From Bathynomus jamesi (taxonomy: Eukaryota > Arthropoda > Malacostraca > Isopoda > Cirolanidae): 64,000 nt of DNA. The notes under the pieces were generated by a model, which saw only the letters and a list, made by a program, of their open reading frames with translations, did no database searches and was not told the DNA's origin. The position numbers and the translations under genes are program-made. Positions within the stretch are counted from its first letter, which is position 1, and every line of letters starts with the position of its first letter. Of the stretch, positions 41,801 through 52,216 are shown one piece after another. The stretch lies in the NCBI GenBank assembly GCA_023014485.1, contig JAJOZX010001080.1, positions 124,001-188,000 on the forward strand, read 5' to 3'.

Positions 41801-43094
41801 TTTATTGTCACATTTCGACCTCCACGTGAAAAAATGAAGTTTTGCATTTATTTCTTTCAAGAGTTGATATAGATGTGGGATTAGCCCTTGTTTTTTCCAT
41901 AAATGAGTATGGAGTTCTTCCCAGATGCGCTCAACAGGATTCATACGTGGCCTTCTTAGAGCCCAAGAAAGAACTAAGCCGTTCTGTTTCATCGAGAAGT
42001 GTATTATGAGGTGTGACAGGCTGCACTGTCTCCTTGCAACAAATGCGTGTTAAACTGGAATTTTCTTTAATGGAACGATGGAAGAGGATGATTCTCGAGG
42101 ATGTATGTGCAGTAGCAAGAATTCAGACACTCCTTCACGAATACTAGGTCAGTATTCCAGTCATATGTTCCAATATTTTTTTGTTTATATTTGTAGTAAT
42201 GCTTAGTTAAGAATATAAATTTCTGTTTTGTTTAATTAAGATAATGTTTAATGTAAATCATTTACTAATAATTATGAGATTACGAGAAAGCATGTTTGTT
42301 AGATTGTAAATTGTTTAAAATGGGTAAAGTTGGTAGTCCTGGACAGAGGAACCCAAAAGAGCGGACTACCCTCAAAACGGAGGGAGTCTTGAGGCAACGC
42401 GTTACGCGTAGGTTGACGAAATGTAACGTAAAGTTAATTAAGTGTGTGCCCCTCTCCGACCTAAATTATTATAATAGAAATTTCATACTCGCATACCCCT
42501 AACTTAACTAAACCATTTTCGGACTTAATAAAACGTTCATAAGTGTTAAAAAAGAGTGTTAATGAACCCCCCTTGCATTAGGCTAACGGTTTTCTGCTAC
42601 CTCGGCTACCTACCACGCGTTATAAAGTATTGTGGAAATGAGTAAAGAGAAATGCAATAGAGAGCAGAAATTAGAGTAAATAAGGAAGTATAATAAATAA
42701 TAAAAACGTATTCACTACATATTTTATACCTGCCGGGGGGTATGTACTTTCTTAATACATTAAACAAATTATTCTAATTAATTTACGATCCTTTGTCACA
42801 CACACACACACACACACACACACAAGGATAAGTAGGATAGAATTAACTTTTAGTAAAGTTTATGATCTTTCATTATGAAGAGTTTTAAGTCCTTTTGTAT
42901 TGAAGTTTAGTAAACTTAATTCGCCTGTGAAGCGCTTGCGCCCAAACCCCAACACTGAACTTTAATTTCGGTATAACAGATTATAGATTGAGTTGTAGAA
43001 ATAGTGGGGATGGAGGCAGCCTACCCTAAGTAAGAGTTAAACGTAGGATTACTGTGGCCCAGCATAACTTGAACTAATAATACAGTATTTGAAG
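41801..43094. other. no gene recognised; possible Tc1-like trace
   Basis: Minus strand near 41830-41990 reads RRPRMNPVERIWEELHTHLW, faintly like the NPIE.W end of Tc1 transposases, but it overlaps Penelope-flank sequence and is unsupported. A CA tract is at 42798-42824. Confidence 0.35.
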
Positions 43095-43222
43095 TTGTCT
43101 ACCCTCATCCGTAACGGCTAAGGTCATCCAAACCATCTCTGGGTCGCTACATCACCTGAAGGCAGAGAATAGCCACCCACCCAACTCCAGAGCAGATTCA
43201 ACGTCGCTTAACTTTAATTTGT
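43095..43222 (-). mobile_element. 5S rRNA-derived SINE, copy C (head truncated)
   Basis: Minus-strand reading: AAAGTTAAGCGACGTTGAAT, GGAGTTGGGTGGGTGGC, then TGTAGCGACCCAGAG and a decayed tail with CGTTACGGATGAGGG. The 5S boxes remain; the 5' half of the head is absent. Confidence 0.65.
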
Positions 43223-43568
43223 ATTTGAAGACTTCTGTTTTAAAAGGATTGTATAACAAATTCGAGCCTCTGAAGTTAGCCTTAGGCCCGACTAATGTCT
43301 TTATAAATCTCTAGGCCTAGTCACTTCTGTGGAAATCGATCAGTAGGCTACAGAGTCATTTTAAGTCACTCGGAAGAAAGATTGCACTGGAAATGCTTAA
43401 GACATCTTTAAACTGTGAAACAGCCTAGTTGGACAAAACTGGCCAAGATGACGAATTAAATAAAACAGTAAGACAGTTTTTCCTATAATACGATTAAAAA
43501 TATAATGTATGAAACTTAGCTATTCGTTGTAAAATAAATCGTGAAATTTTCTTTAATATAGGCACTTT

Positions 43569-43607
<39 letters not shown>

Positions 43608-44193
43608 GACGAGGTGTAGCTCTGAATACACGAAAGGCCTTCGAATAATTTTTCTTTTTCCTTGTGGCTTTGCATTATTTATTTATATGTATATATATAA
43701 AATTAGAAATAACTATTTTATATACTTCAATTTCCATACGATTATTTTGCTTGTTTCAATTTGCTTGCTAAATATGTCTACAATTATTTGAAAACTTCTA
43801 TTCCATAGAAATTTGTAACGGTTTCTATTATATGAAAAAACCAAACCTCTTTTGACTAATTGAGGTTCCTCACTATCCACTTTTTCCACCATTTTGGTGC
43901 CAATTAACGATGGTAATTTTATTTTTTAATATTCAAAGTGAGACCAAAACGATGTAGCAAATATTTCAATGATCGAAACTATAGATCACACCATCACTTT
44001 ACTACTAGCTTAGGCTTATACGGGTTTAGGCTATTTGCTTTAATTGGTTGTTTGGCAACCTTTTAAAATGATTCTGAAGCTAGTACGAAATATTAACTTT
44101 TTTTTTTTAATTAAACATTAATTTTAAGTTTCAAAATGATTCAGTGCTATTGGTAGTTTACGCAAAATGAAATGGTATCATATTTTTTCCGTG
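43223..44193. other. no gene recognised; CA tract at 43573-43605
   Basis: No supported gene or element in about 970 bp. Confidence 0.5.

Positions 44194-44245
<52 letters not shown>
44194..44245. repeat. (CT)n and (TA)n microsatellite
   Basis: CT tract to 44219, then TA to about 44245, touching a mariner terminus. Confidence 0.95.
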
Positions 44246-44248
<3 letters not shown>

Positions 44249-44250
<2 letters not shown>

Positions 44251-45000
44251 GGGTGGGCGGAAAGTAGCTCCCTATTTTGGATTGGTAAAAAAATACGTAT
44301 ATTATCCATTTATTTCAGAAGAAATAATATGAAAAGGTAGGCATACATGGTAGGTTTTCTCTAAAATTCAATGTGGGCTCCAACTCTTTCCACCTTCTGG
44401 AGCCGCCCAGGAATGGCGTCCACTGACTTTAGCAGGAACTCCGGCGGGATGGAGGACATGACTTCCCGAATTCGGTCCTCCAGTTCTTCCAATGTCCTCG
44501 GTTTGGTGCGGTAGACTTCTTCCTTTACCGACCCCCAATGGGAGAACATCGACGATCTGATATTTATGCAAGATGGCGCCCCTCCGCACTTCGCTCTTGT
44601 TGTCCGTGAGTGGCTGGATGCCCACTTCCCTGGGCGTTGGATGGGTCGTCGTGGTCCACATCAATGGCCAGCCAGGAGCCCCGACTTGACACCGTGCGAC
44701 TTCTTTCTTTGGGGGTGGGTAAAGGAAGAAGTCTACCGCACCAAACCGAGGACATTGGAAGAACTGGAGGACCGAATTCGGGAAGTCATGTCCTCCATCC
44801 CGCCGGAGTTCCTGCTAAAGTCAGTGGACGCCATTCCTGGGCGGCTCCAGAAGCTGGTGGAAAGAGTTGGAGCCCACATTGAATTTTAGAGAAAACCTAC
44901 CATATATGCCTACCTTTTCATATTATTTCTTCTGAAATAAATGGATAATATACGTATTTTTTACCAATCCAAAATAGGGAGCTACTTTCCGCCCACCCTG
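44249..45000 (+). mobile_element. hairpin mariner with ~290-bp arms
   Basis: Ends CAGGGTGGGCGGAAAGTAGC and its exact inverse. The left arm 44249-44536 is an inverted copy of 44708-45000, so both arms contain the transposase C-terminal coding end (LEELEDRIREVMSSIPPEFL). The spacer of about 170 bp holds the preceding part of the gene once. Confidence 0.9.
44560..44889 (+). pseudogene. mariner transposase C-terminal third (41-residue D-D spacing)
   Basis: Open to TAG at 44887: FMQDGAPPHFALVVREWLDA, WMGRRGPHQWPARSPDLTPC, DFFLWGWVKEEVYRT, then LKSVDAIPGRLQKLVERVGA. The second catalytic Asp (QDGAPPH) and third (CDFFLWG) are separated by 41 residues, as in the DD41D mariner group. The first Asp and the DNA-binding domains are absent. 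The left hairpin arm holds the mirror copy on the minus strand (44361-44535) with one codon-level deletion. Confidence 0.87.
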
Positions 45001-45003
45001 TAC

Positions 45004-45004
45004 A

Positions 45005-45070
<66 letters not shown>
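45004..45070. repeat. (TA)n microsatellite
   Basis: TA tract of about 67 bp right of the mariner end. Confidence 0.97.
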
Positions 45071-45074
<4 letters not shown>

Positions 45075-45370
45075 TTCCTCTATGTACAAAATAATTTTTA
45101 GCCAGCTTATTTTCGTCAGTAGCTCTGACACCAGATGGCGTACCCAAGCTCTGTGTATTAACAAAGTATCCTATACGACTAATTTAAACCCTTTAATGGG
45201 TCTAAAAAACTTACGAAATGTGAATAAGCTATTACTAAAATATTGCTGGGCCTAAGAAAATAAAAATAGCCATTTTGCAGTGGCCAAATGTTTACATTGG
45301 GAATAAAATGTTTAAAAATTAAATGAATTTTCGTACAAACACTACAGTTTGTTTATTTGATGGCTTTGTT

Positions 45371-45507
45371 TAACGATCTTGACAGCGTATAAGATCCTAT
45401 GACGGAGGAGACCCACAGCTTTACGTGGAATTCGAACCACGGGTCGCTACATAAACGACGCAACTTTTATCTAGACCCATTGTCGCTTAACTTCGCTGAT
45501 CGCCGGG
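45371..45507 (-). mobile_element. 5S rRNA-derived SINE, copy D (head shortened)
   Basis: Minus-strand reading: GCGATCAGCGAAGTTAAGCG, ACAATGGGTCTAG, then a good B box GTGGTTCGAATTCCACG, GTAAAGCTGTGGGTCTCC and the tail. A GA microsatellite (45512-45534) adjoins the 5' side. Confidence 0.7.
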
Positions 45508-45534
45508 AAGAGAGAGAGAGAGAGAGAGAGAGAG

Positions 45535-46960
45535 GATAACCCAATAAAAGAAATAACATCAAATAATTTGACCGAATTGGATCTATTATCACGCTGCTTA
45601 ATTTCAACAGCGGAAAAATTAGGACAACTCGTGACGTCATCAGGTTCATTTTCTCCCTTTGTCATGTTAAGTGCTTCATTTTTAATTGAATCTCTAAATA
45701 GCATTCAGCCTTTTTTTTAAACCCCTGTATCATTCTTTCGCAAAAAATATATATGGGAACTTTATTGTACGAATTTTTGTTAATAGATAGATAGATAGAT
45801 AGATAGATAGAATTGCAATTACGCCAAGAAAAATATGCTAAGACTTTCGCTTTATGTGAAAGATAATACATATATTAACTTTAAGGCGTTACTGATATTC
45901 CCTTCATTATTGCTATTTATTAACTTTCTCCTATCCTGACTCTTGCCTAAGTTCCACTATTGTTTAGTGAAGTCTAAGCATAGCCTATCTTATACATCAT
46001 ACCCTTTGTGAAATTTATGAACTTTTATTTTTTTTTAGTAGTAGCACTAGTAGGAGTTTTCAAGCAGTAGCAGCAGCAGAAATGTTCTCGTGTGTAGTAA
46101 TAAACAAGATATAATGTGGAGAAATTTACACTGGTAATGCACTCATAAACGTCACAAACCGAGAAAGTTGCCAAATTTCATTATAAAAGCTATACAACAT
46201 TATCCACTCGTAACGCTGTTTTTATTGATCTGACAGCGTTGCCGGCCTTATTTTGAGATACTTTTCTTATTCTAATAACGGTTCTTTCAACAGTGTCCAT
46301 TTTCAATATTGTAAAGTTTGAAAGAAAAGTCCTCAAAATTAGTTCTTTTTCTGTGGGGTTTTGGGGGGTGTGGGGGGTTAATTTTAAGAAGAAAAATCTT
46401 GAAAATTCGTCACACGATTTAATAGGGAAAATTATCCGGTTTGTTAATGATTTGGTTCCGAATTTGTATAACTGAATTTGTAACCCATTCTTGCATAGAG
46501 GTCTACCCTCGTATTAATAAAATCGTCTGGCATTAACCATAATAAAATTTGTAAAGTTGCGATGGTTACGAATCATAATGACGCTTGATGGCTTCGGTAA
46601 TCGTCAAGATGACGACAACGACGACGCTAATGACGATAATACTAAAACCCTAAAATTTAAAAAAAAAATAAATACAAAATTAATTCCTATCCTGAAATAC
46701 CGCAAGAACCTTAGAGGGGTTGGGGGGTTGGGGGGGGGGGGGGGGGGGGAATCTGACCACAAAGTTCTTTTTCCGAGAAATTGTCTCTTTAATTTTCTTC
46801 TTTTTGTGACTTTGAGGGGCGGCCATCTCGCAATATCTGTCTTGGGCAAACATTAGACCTTTTAGCTGCTTTGTATAAAAAGACAATTTATCTCGACTTT
46901 TCCCTCAAACAAGAAATTAAAACGAGTGGCATTAGATGAGCCCCAACTAACGAATCGTAT
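45535..46960. other. no gene recognised; TAGA and poly-G tracts
   Basis: A (TAGA)n tract at about 45784-45810 and a G run at about 46731-46750. Open stretches here have biased composition and no family likeness. Confidence 0.45.
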
Positions 46961-46962
46961 TC

Positions 46963-47090
46963 ATTACTGCCTGAACTCCCATAGACGATAAATAGAGATT
47001 ATGAGAAATAAGCTCAATAATTATATATATATTGTATTTTTTAACTATTTTTAGTGAGGTTAATGAGTTTCGTGTGTGTGTGTGTATATG
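46963..47090 (+). repeat. dispersed repeat (inverse copy at 56680-56815)
   Basis: TTACTGCCTGAACTCC, GAGATTATGAGAAATAAGC and TTTTTAACTATTTTTAGT recur in reverse complement at 56680-56815. In both copies the repeat is bounded by TG/CA tracts. Nature unknown. Confidence 0.7.
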
Positions 47091-47271
47091 CGTGTGCGCG
47101 CGTGCGTGCAAAAGTATGCCGATTAAAGGGAAATGTTGTGTAGAATTGAATGTTTGAATGTGTTATATTAGTGTTAAATAATAGTAATAACAATAATTTT
47201 GTATGCCCAATGCATTTAAATTTTGCATTGTCCAGCCGCTCATTACAGGGATATTCATACATCTATTACAC

Positions 47272-47308
<37 letters not shown>

Positions 47309-47309
<1 letters not shown>

Positions 47310-48246
47310 GGGTGGGTAAAAAAAGTGACCCCTTAGCGGTAAACTGTCACATTAAAAAAAGTTAAGGGGACTAGATCTCCCAAACTTCATAGATGCTTAC
47401 CTTAGCATGTTGTTCGTCTTAATTGAGAAGTTGCTCGATGTGTCCCGATTCCTGGCTCAACGCAGGCCTCCAAACGTGGACGCCACTGATCAATACACCT
47501 GTTTGCATATCGTTAGGACACCTTCTCCCAGCCGAGCAGAATTCTTTCGCGTAGTTCATCTATGTCTCTTATATTGATACCAGGGATGTAAACTTTGGAC
47601 TTTAGGGCTTCCCAAACACCATAATCTAGTAGTGAAAGATCGGGGCTACTAGCCGGCCACGTATTGGGTTCGATAAAATCCGGTGTTTCGTTCTCAAGGA
47701 ATGTGACAGTTTGGCATGCTCTGTGAGCAGGGACTTTATCTTGTTGGAAAGTATATCTTTCACTCTATCTAACTGATATTCGACGAATTAGTGGTGAAAA
47801 ATATACTTTCCAACAAGATGGAGATCCTGTTCACAGAGCACGCCAAACTGTCACATTCCTTGAGAACGAAACACCGGATTTTATCGAACCCAATATGTGG
47901 CCGGCTAGTAGTCCCGATCTTTCCCCACTAGATTATGGTGTTTGGGAAGCCCTGAAGTTCAAAGTTTACATCCCTGGTACCGGTATAAGAGACATAGATG
48001 AACTACGCGAAAGAACTCTGCTCGGCTGGGAGGTGTCACAACTATACGTAAACAGGTGTTATTGATCAGTGGCGTCCACATTTGGAGGCCTGCTTTTGAG
48101 CAGGAAGGGGGACACATCGAGCAACTTCTCAATTAAGACGAACAACATGCTAGGGTAAGCATCTATGAAGTTTGGGAGCTCTAGTCCCCTTACTTTTTTT
48201 AATATGACAGTTTACCTCTAAGGGGCCACTTTTTTTACCCACTCCG
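47309..48246. mobile_element. giant hairpin mariner, arms ~440 bp
   Basis: The left arm (47309-47757) and right arm (47800-48246) are inverted copies over almost their whole length, leaving a loop of about 40 bp. Termini are TAGGGTGGGTAAAAAAAGTG and inverted CACTTTTTTTACCCACTCC. The right arm carries a transposase C-terminal coding end; the left arm is its mirror image with separate small changes. Confidence 0.9.
47795..48063 (+). pseudogene. mariner transposase C-terminal third (37-residue D-D spacing)
   Basis: Right arm, plus strand: FQQDGDPVHRARQTVTFLEN, ETPDFIEPNMWPASSPDLSP, LDYGVWEALKFKVYIPG, then RDIDELRERTLLGWE and a stop at TGA/TAG after a small frame disruption. The second Asp (QQDG) and third (LDYGVW) are 37 residues apart, consistent with DD37D elements. 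The upstream gene is missing. The mirror copy is in the left arm on the minus strand. Confidence 0.82.
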
Positions 48247-48264
48247 TATATATATATATATGCA

Positions 48265-49231
48265 GGAAGGGAGGGCCAAGGGCGAATGTCCGCAAAAACG
48301 CCCTCCCCACCCATAGAGGAAGAAGAGAAAATTAAATTTTGAGATGCCTGGACACACTGTATTTGAAAAATTGGAGGGCGTAGATAGGGGAAAGATGGAT
48401 TGAGGAAGACTGTTCAAGAGTTCACTGGTTGAGTAGATGAAAGATTAAAAATACCAATTAACCCTTGCGTTGGGAAGTTGGACAGAAAAGGAAGGAGAAT
48501 GTGTCGAAAGTCGGGTACTGCGTGCTTTCTTTAAAGGAGGAGACACGCAGTTAGCGTAGCGATAAGTTGAGAAAGAGCGAGGCAACATTGCGGCGAAGAG
48601 AGAGGGATTGAAGACAATTTAATCAATTCCCCACCTCTTACTGACTAAAAGCCTTTGATTCCACCCGGTCAAGTAGAACTGTAGGGTTTGAGCCACCCCA
48701 AGCGTGAGAAGCGTACTCCATACAGGGGCGAACAAGACCCCTGTACAGAAACACAGCAACTGTGTGGGGGTGAAGAAACTGCAGAGCCAGTACAGCACAC
48801 CCAACCTCTTAGAAGCTGTTTTGGAAAGAGAATATGCGTGATCTTTCCAGGAACGATCACGAGAAAAGGAAACGCCAAGAATGTTTAAGAGAAGGAGTGA
48901 GTTGTGTATTGTTGAAGATAAGGGGACAGTCGTGTGGAAGATTGTGACGAGTAGACGGATGAAGAAGCCGAGTTTTGGAGGTATTGAAAGCCGCAAGATT
49001 TTCTCTACCTGTCAGAGATAGTAGAAAGATCAGAGGTTAGGTGCACCATAACCGTCCTACGCGAATCATGGAGTAACTGGTGAGAGGGACGCTTTGTGAA
49101 GCGGGTGGAGAAGGGAAGAGTGGAATCATCGGCATAGGAGTGAATAGGACAGGAAGTGCGACTTAATAGATCATTGATGAATAAAAGGGAAAGAATGGGT
49201 GACAGGACAGAGCCCTGAGGAACACCACTAT
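48265..49231 (-). pseudogene. LINE RT, C-terminal part
   Basis: Minus-strand fragments in order: GVPQGSVLSPILSLLFINDL, SYADDSTLPFSTRF (catalytic YADD intact), frame changes, NILGVSFSRDRSWKDHAYSL, SKTASKRLGVLYWLCSFFTP, ALRKHAVPDF-like HAVPDFRHILLPFLSNFP, and the C-terminal WNSLPQSIFPLSTPSNF. These are RT motifs of a Jockey/CR1-group LINE. Several frameshifts. Confidence 0.82.
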
Positions 49232-49449
49232 TACGAGGGGCGGTCAGAAAATAAGTTTACACGGCGTATAATTTCGTAACTAAAGGACCTACATTAATTA
49301 TGTTTGTATCAGGTGAATTCGTTAATCATTGTTGGCAATACTGCACGTCGATTCGGCTGCCATCTACCGTACATTGGTTATATGAGTCAGTTGAACATGG
49401 CGGCTCTACTGGAACAGTGCCCTGTCATTTCTGCAACGATATTCCGAGT

Positions 49450-49745
49450 CTGTCAGTGGTCAAGAATTTCTCGAGCGCATTGTCACAGGAGACGAGACAT
49501 AGGTTCATCACCGTACTCCGGAAACAAAACGTGCCAGCATGGAATAGAAACACCCTGGGTCTCCGCGACCGAAGAAGTTCAAGATTGTGAGGTCCGCTGG
49601 CAAAGTGATGGTTACCGTGTTTGGGGACCACAAAGGCGTTTTGCTCGCAGACTTCATGCAAAAAGGCACAACAATCAATGCAGCTGCATAGTGTTCAACA
49701 CTGGAACGTTTACGAGCGGTCGTTAAACGTATACGTCCTGGACTG
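49450..49745 (+). pseudogene. mariner transposase central fragment
   Basis: Fragments VTGDETxVHHRTP (first catalytic region, near 49485), KRASMEYRHPGSPRPKKFK, IVRSAGKVMVTVFGDHKGVL, LADFMQKGTTINAAAYCST, LERLRAVVKRIRPGLL in shifting frames. The order and wording are those of mariner DD34D transposases between the first and second Asp. Confidence 0.8.
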
Positions 49746-49882
49746 CTCCGTAGGGCAGGGCACTGTCCCAGTCGAGCCGCCATGTTCAACTGACTCGTAT
49801 AACCAATGTACGGTAGATGGCAGCCGAATCGACGTGTAGTGTTGCCAACAATGGTTAACGAATTCACCTGATACAAACATAA

Positions 49883-51863
49883 CACTAGGCAACAAAGATT
49901 TTGTTACAGAAGACCAAATAGGTGCTCCTAGCTAATTTCGGTATGCTGATTTCAAATCTATAATTAGATTTTTTCTATCACGTCTAGATTTTGTGTAAAA
50001 TGCAAATCACTTTTAGTAAAATTTTCTACCACGTCCAGATTTTGGTTTTAATCGGCTTAATGCCAGTAATATGAAACTTGCTTTTCAAGGTTGTTATTTT
50101 TGTTTGACAAAGATTGCTGGTTTCACAAAGAAAAACAAATCAAAGATCACGTACCCAAACTGCGAATCAGCAATGAAACCAGTACCACATGATGAAACAA
50201 ATCCACCACCAGTTCCACCAGCAACGATAACAGACAGCAGTTCATCTGAAGATTCTGCTAGTGATATAGAAACAGGGAAAGATGGCATATATGTTCCAGA
50301 TGCAAATATTTCCCCACATTTGTTAAGTCAAGCGGAGTTAAATGACTTAGTGCGCGATTTGGAATTACCAAAAGAAAAGGCAGAGTTGCTTGGTTCAAGA
50401 CTTCAAGAATTTAATCTTCTCCAACCAAACACCAAAGTTTCCCATTTCCACCATCGCCATTTGCAGTTTTCATCATTTTACTTACAGGAAGAAAACGTTT
50501 GTTTCTGCCACGATATCAGTGGTCTGATGCAAGGGATTGGCTGTCGCTATGATCCAAAAGAATGGAGACTGTTCATTGACTCTAGTAAAGCTAGCCTTAA
50601 AGCTGTATTACTGCACAACGGCAATGAAAAACCTTCAATACCTGTAGCACATGCCACTGGCCTTAATGAGACTTATGAATCGATGAAACTGCTGCTAAGA
50701 CTCATCAAATATAAGGACCACACATGGAATATTTGTGGCGACCTTAAAGTTGTATCATTACTTCTTGGGTTACAGTTGGGCTACACAAAGCATATGTGCT
50801 TTTGTGTCTATGGAACAGCAGAGATGACAAGAACCACTACAAAAAACATGATTGGCCATCTAGAACTGAACATGTTGTTGGTAAATACAATGTGAAACAC
50901 CCAGCACTTATTGACCCTCAGAAAGTACATCTTCCACCACTTCACATTAAACTTGGCCCTATGAAAAATTTCGTGAAGGGTATGGATCATCAAGGTAGTG
51001 GTTTCCAATATTTAAAGGATAAATTCAAAGGAATATTGACAGATTCTAAGCTAGAAGCTGGAGTTTTCACTGGACCACAGATCCACAGTGTCATCCACGA
51101 CTCATCGTTTCCATCTAACCTAAATGAGAATGAACTAGGAGCATGGACATCTTTCGTTGAAGTTGTCAAAAATTTTCTTGGAAACCACAAAGCTGAAAAC
51201 ACCGTAAACTCGTAGAAAACATGCTTAAATCTTATGAAATAATGGGATGCAGAATGTCTTTGAAAATTCATTTTTTACATTCTCATCTTGACTTCTTCCC
51301 GGCCAACCTTGGGGCTGTAAATGACGAGCATGGTGAGCGCTTCCACCAACAGATCTCAGTTATGGAAAACAGATACCAAGGTAATTTCAACCCAAATATG
51401 ATGGGAGATTATTGTTGGTTCCTGCAGAAGGAGAGCTCGTCATCCTACAAGCGACAAAGGAAGAGGACACACCAAAGTTTCACTTAAGAACAGGAATTTG
51501 CCTTTCAGTAGTAACAACAAAATACTAACGCGCTTTGGTGGATGGTTGGGCGCAGGGGTGGTAACTCCGCCAGCGGAATTCCGCTGTCTGTCTTAAGCCA
51601 GAATAAAGGAGGAAAGACATCCCTGTTCACTAATTATTTAAGTATGCTTAACATAAAACGTGGCACGGAAAAGTAGCTTAGACGGCTTTCGTAATAGAAG
51701 CGGGTGAGAGAAAAAAATGAAAAATAGGGGTTTTCGGTTACACAAAATCTGGACGTGATAGAGAAATTTTGATATCAGATCTGAAATCAGCATCAGCGCT
51801 TTAGTAGGAATCAGTAGTTCACGTGTCTGTAACAAAAAAAAAGTTGAAATTTGTTGCCTAGTG
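49883..51863 (+). mobile_element. CACTA/Mirage/Chapaev-like element, copy 1
   Basis: Inverted ends CACTAGGCAACAAA and GTTGCCTAGTG, with ~130 bp of weaker inverted similarity that includes GCTGATTTCARATCTGAT and CTCTATCACGTCCAGATTTT. ATAA is present on both sides (49879-49882 and 51864-51867). Comparison with the left arm of the host mariner (ATTAATTATGTTTG) suggests these four bases were duplicated. The element is 1981 bp and has one broken gene. Superfamily assignment is inference from CACTR ends, 3-4 bp duplication and protein features. Confidence 0.6.
50071..51487 (+). pseudogene. transposase-like protein of the CMC-like element, copy 1
   Basis: Three frames in order: 50071-50895, then about 50796-51215, then 51221-51487. 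Features: a partial zinc motif CYFCLTKI...; acidic serine linker (DSSSSEDSASDIE); SQAELNDLVRDLELPKEKAE; EWRLFIDSSKASLKAVLLHN; ICGDLKVVSLLLGLQLGYTK followed by CFC; WNSRDDKNHYKKHDWPSRTE; VHLPPLHIKLGPMKNFVKGM; GVFTGPQIHSVI; FLGNHKAEN; GCRMSLKIHFLHSHLDFFPA; DEHGERFHQQISVMENRYQG; MMGDYCW. Candidate catalytic acids are the Asp of FIDSS, the Asp of CGDLK and the Glu of HGERFHQ, with a CX2C pair between the second and third. Two frameshifts make it inactive. About 100 N-terminal residues present in copy 2 are missing. Confidence 0.7.
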
Positions 51864-51933
51864 ATAATCAATGTAAGTCTTTTAGTTACGAAATTATACG
51901 CCGTGTAAACTTATTTTCTGACCGCCCCTCGTA

Positions 51934-52176
51934 ATAACTTCAGGAGAAGAACAGTGACCATCTACAACCGTAGCTATAGATTGTCCAGAAAGAAAATTAG
52001 AGATGAAGGCACAGATAGAGGGATAGAAACCAAAGGAGGGCAGTTTGGAAATTGAAGTTCTGTGCCAGACTATCAAAAGCCTTTGATACGTCTAGCGAAA
52101 TAGTAAAGGTTTCACCCAGATCCCGGAAAGAGGATGACCAGGAGTCAGAGGAAGATGCAAGAAGATCGCCAGTGTG
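51934..52176 (-). pseudogene. LINE RT, upstream part
   Basis: Minus strand: GDLLASSSDSWSSSFRDLGE, TFTISLDVSKAFD, frame change, LPSFGFYPSICAFISNFLSG, QSIATVVDGHCSSPEV. These are the RT motifs immediately before GVPQGSVLSP, which continues at 49231 beyond the nested mariner. The 5' end is lost at a TA/TG tract. Confidence 0.82.
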
Positions 52177-52183
52177 TGTGTGT

Positions 52184-52216
<33 letters not shown>

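Larger units (their letters stand above)
49234..51931. mobile_element. mariner (host of the CMC-like element)
   Basis: Termini CGAGGGGCGGTCAGAAAATA and inverse, TA on both sides. The left arm 49234-49400 and the segment 49770-49880 are inverted copies reaching into the start of the gene (GAACATGGCGG-type start), a hairpin-like layout. It contains central transposase coding: RPKKFK, SAGKVMVTVFGDHKGVLLAD, GTTINAAAYCSTLERLRAVV, KRIRPGLL. The C-terminal catalytic part is missing. Confidence 0.85.
48265..52176 (-). mobile_element. LINE interrupted by a mariner which is interrupted by a CMC-like element
   Basis: The LINE reads on the minus strand from about 52176 to 51934 and resumes at 49231 to about 48265. 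Removing 49234-51931 (with one TA) joins VDGHCSSPEVI to SGVPQGSVLSP. The mariner in turn contains 49883-51863. Order of insertion is therefore LINE, mariner, CMC-like. Confidence 0.88.

Noticed and set aside
41594..41992. Possible Tc1 transposase C-terminus (NPVERIWEEL)
   Set aside because: Match is short, no second motif, and most of the stretch is the inverted flank of the Penelope-like element.
42780..42830. Regular repeats that could suggest a CRISPR array
   Set aside because: They are CA/TG and TA microsatellites without spacers, in a eukaryotic context.
48235..48417. Short minus-strand frame taken alone as a gene
   Set aside because: Its N-terminal part (NSLPQSIFPLS) is the C-terminus of the LINE at 48265-52176; the remainder is noncoding.
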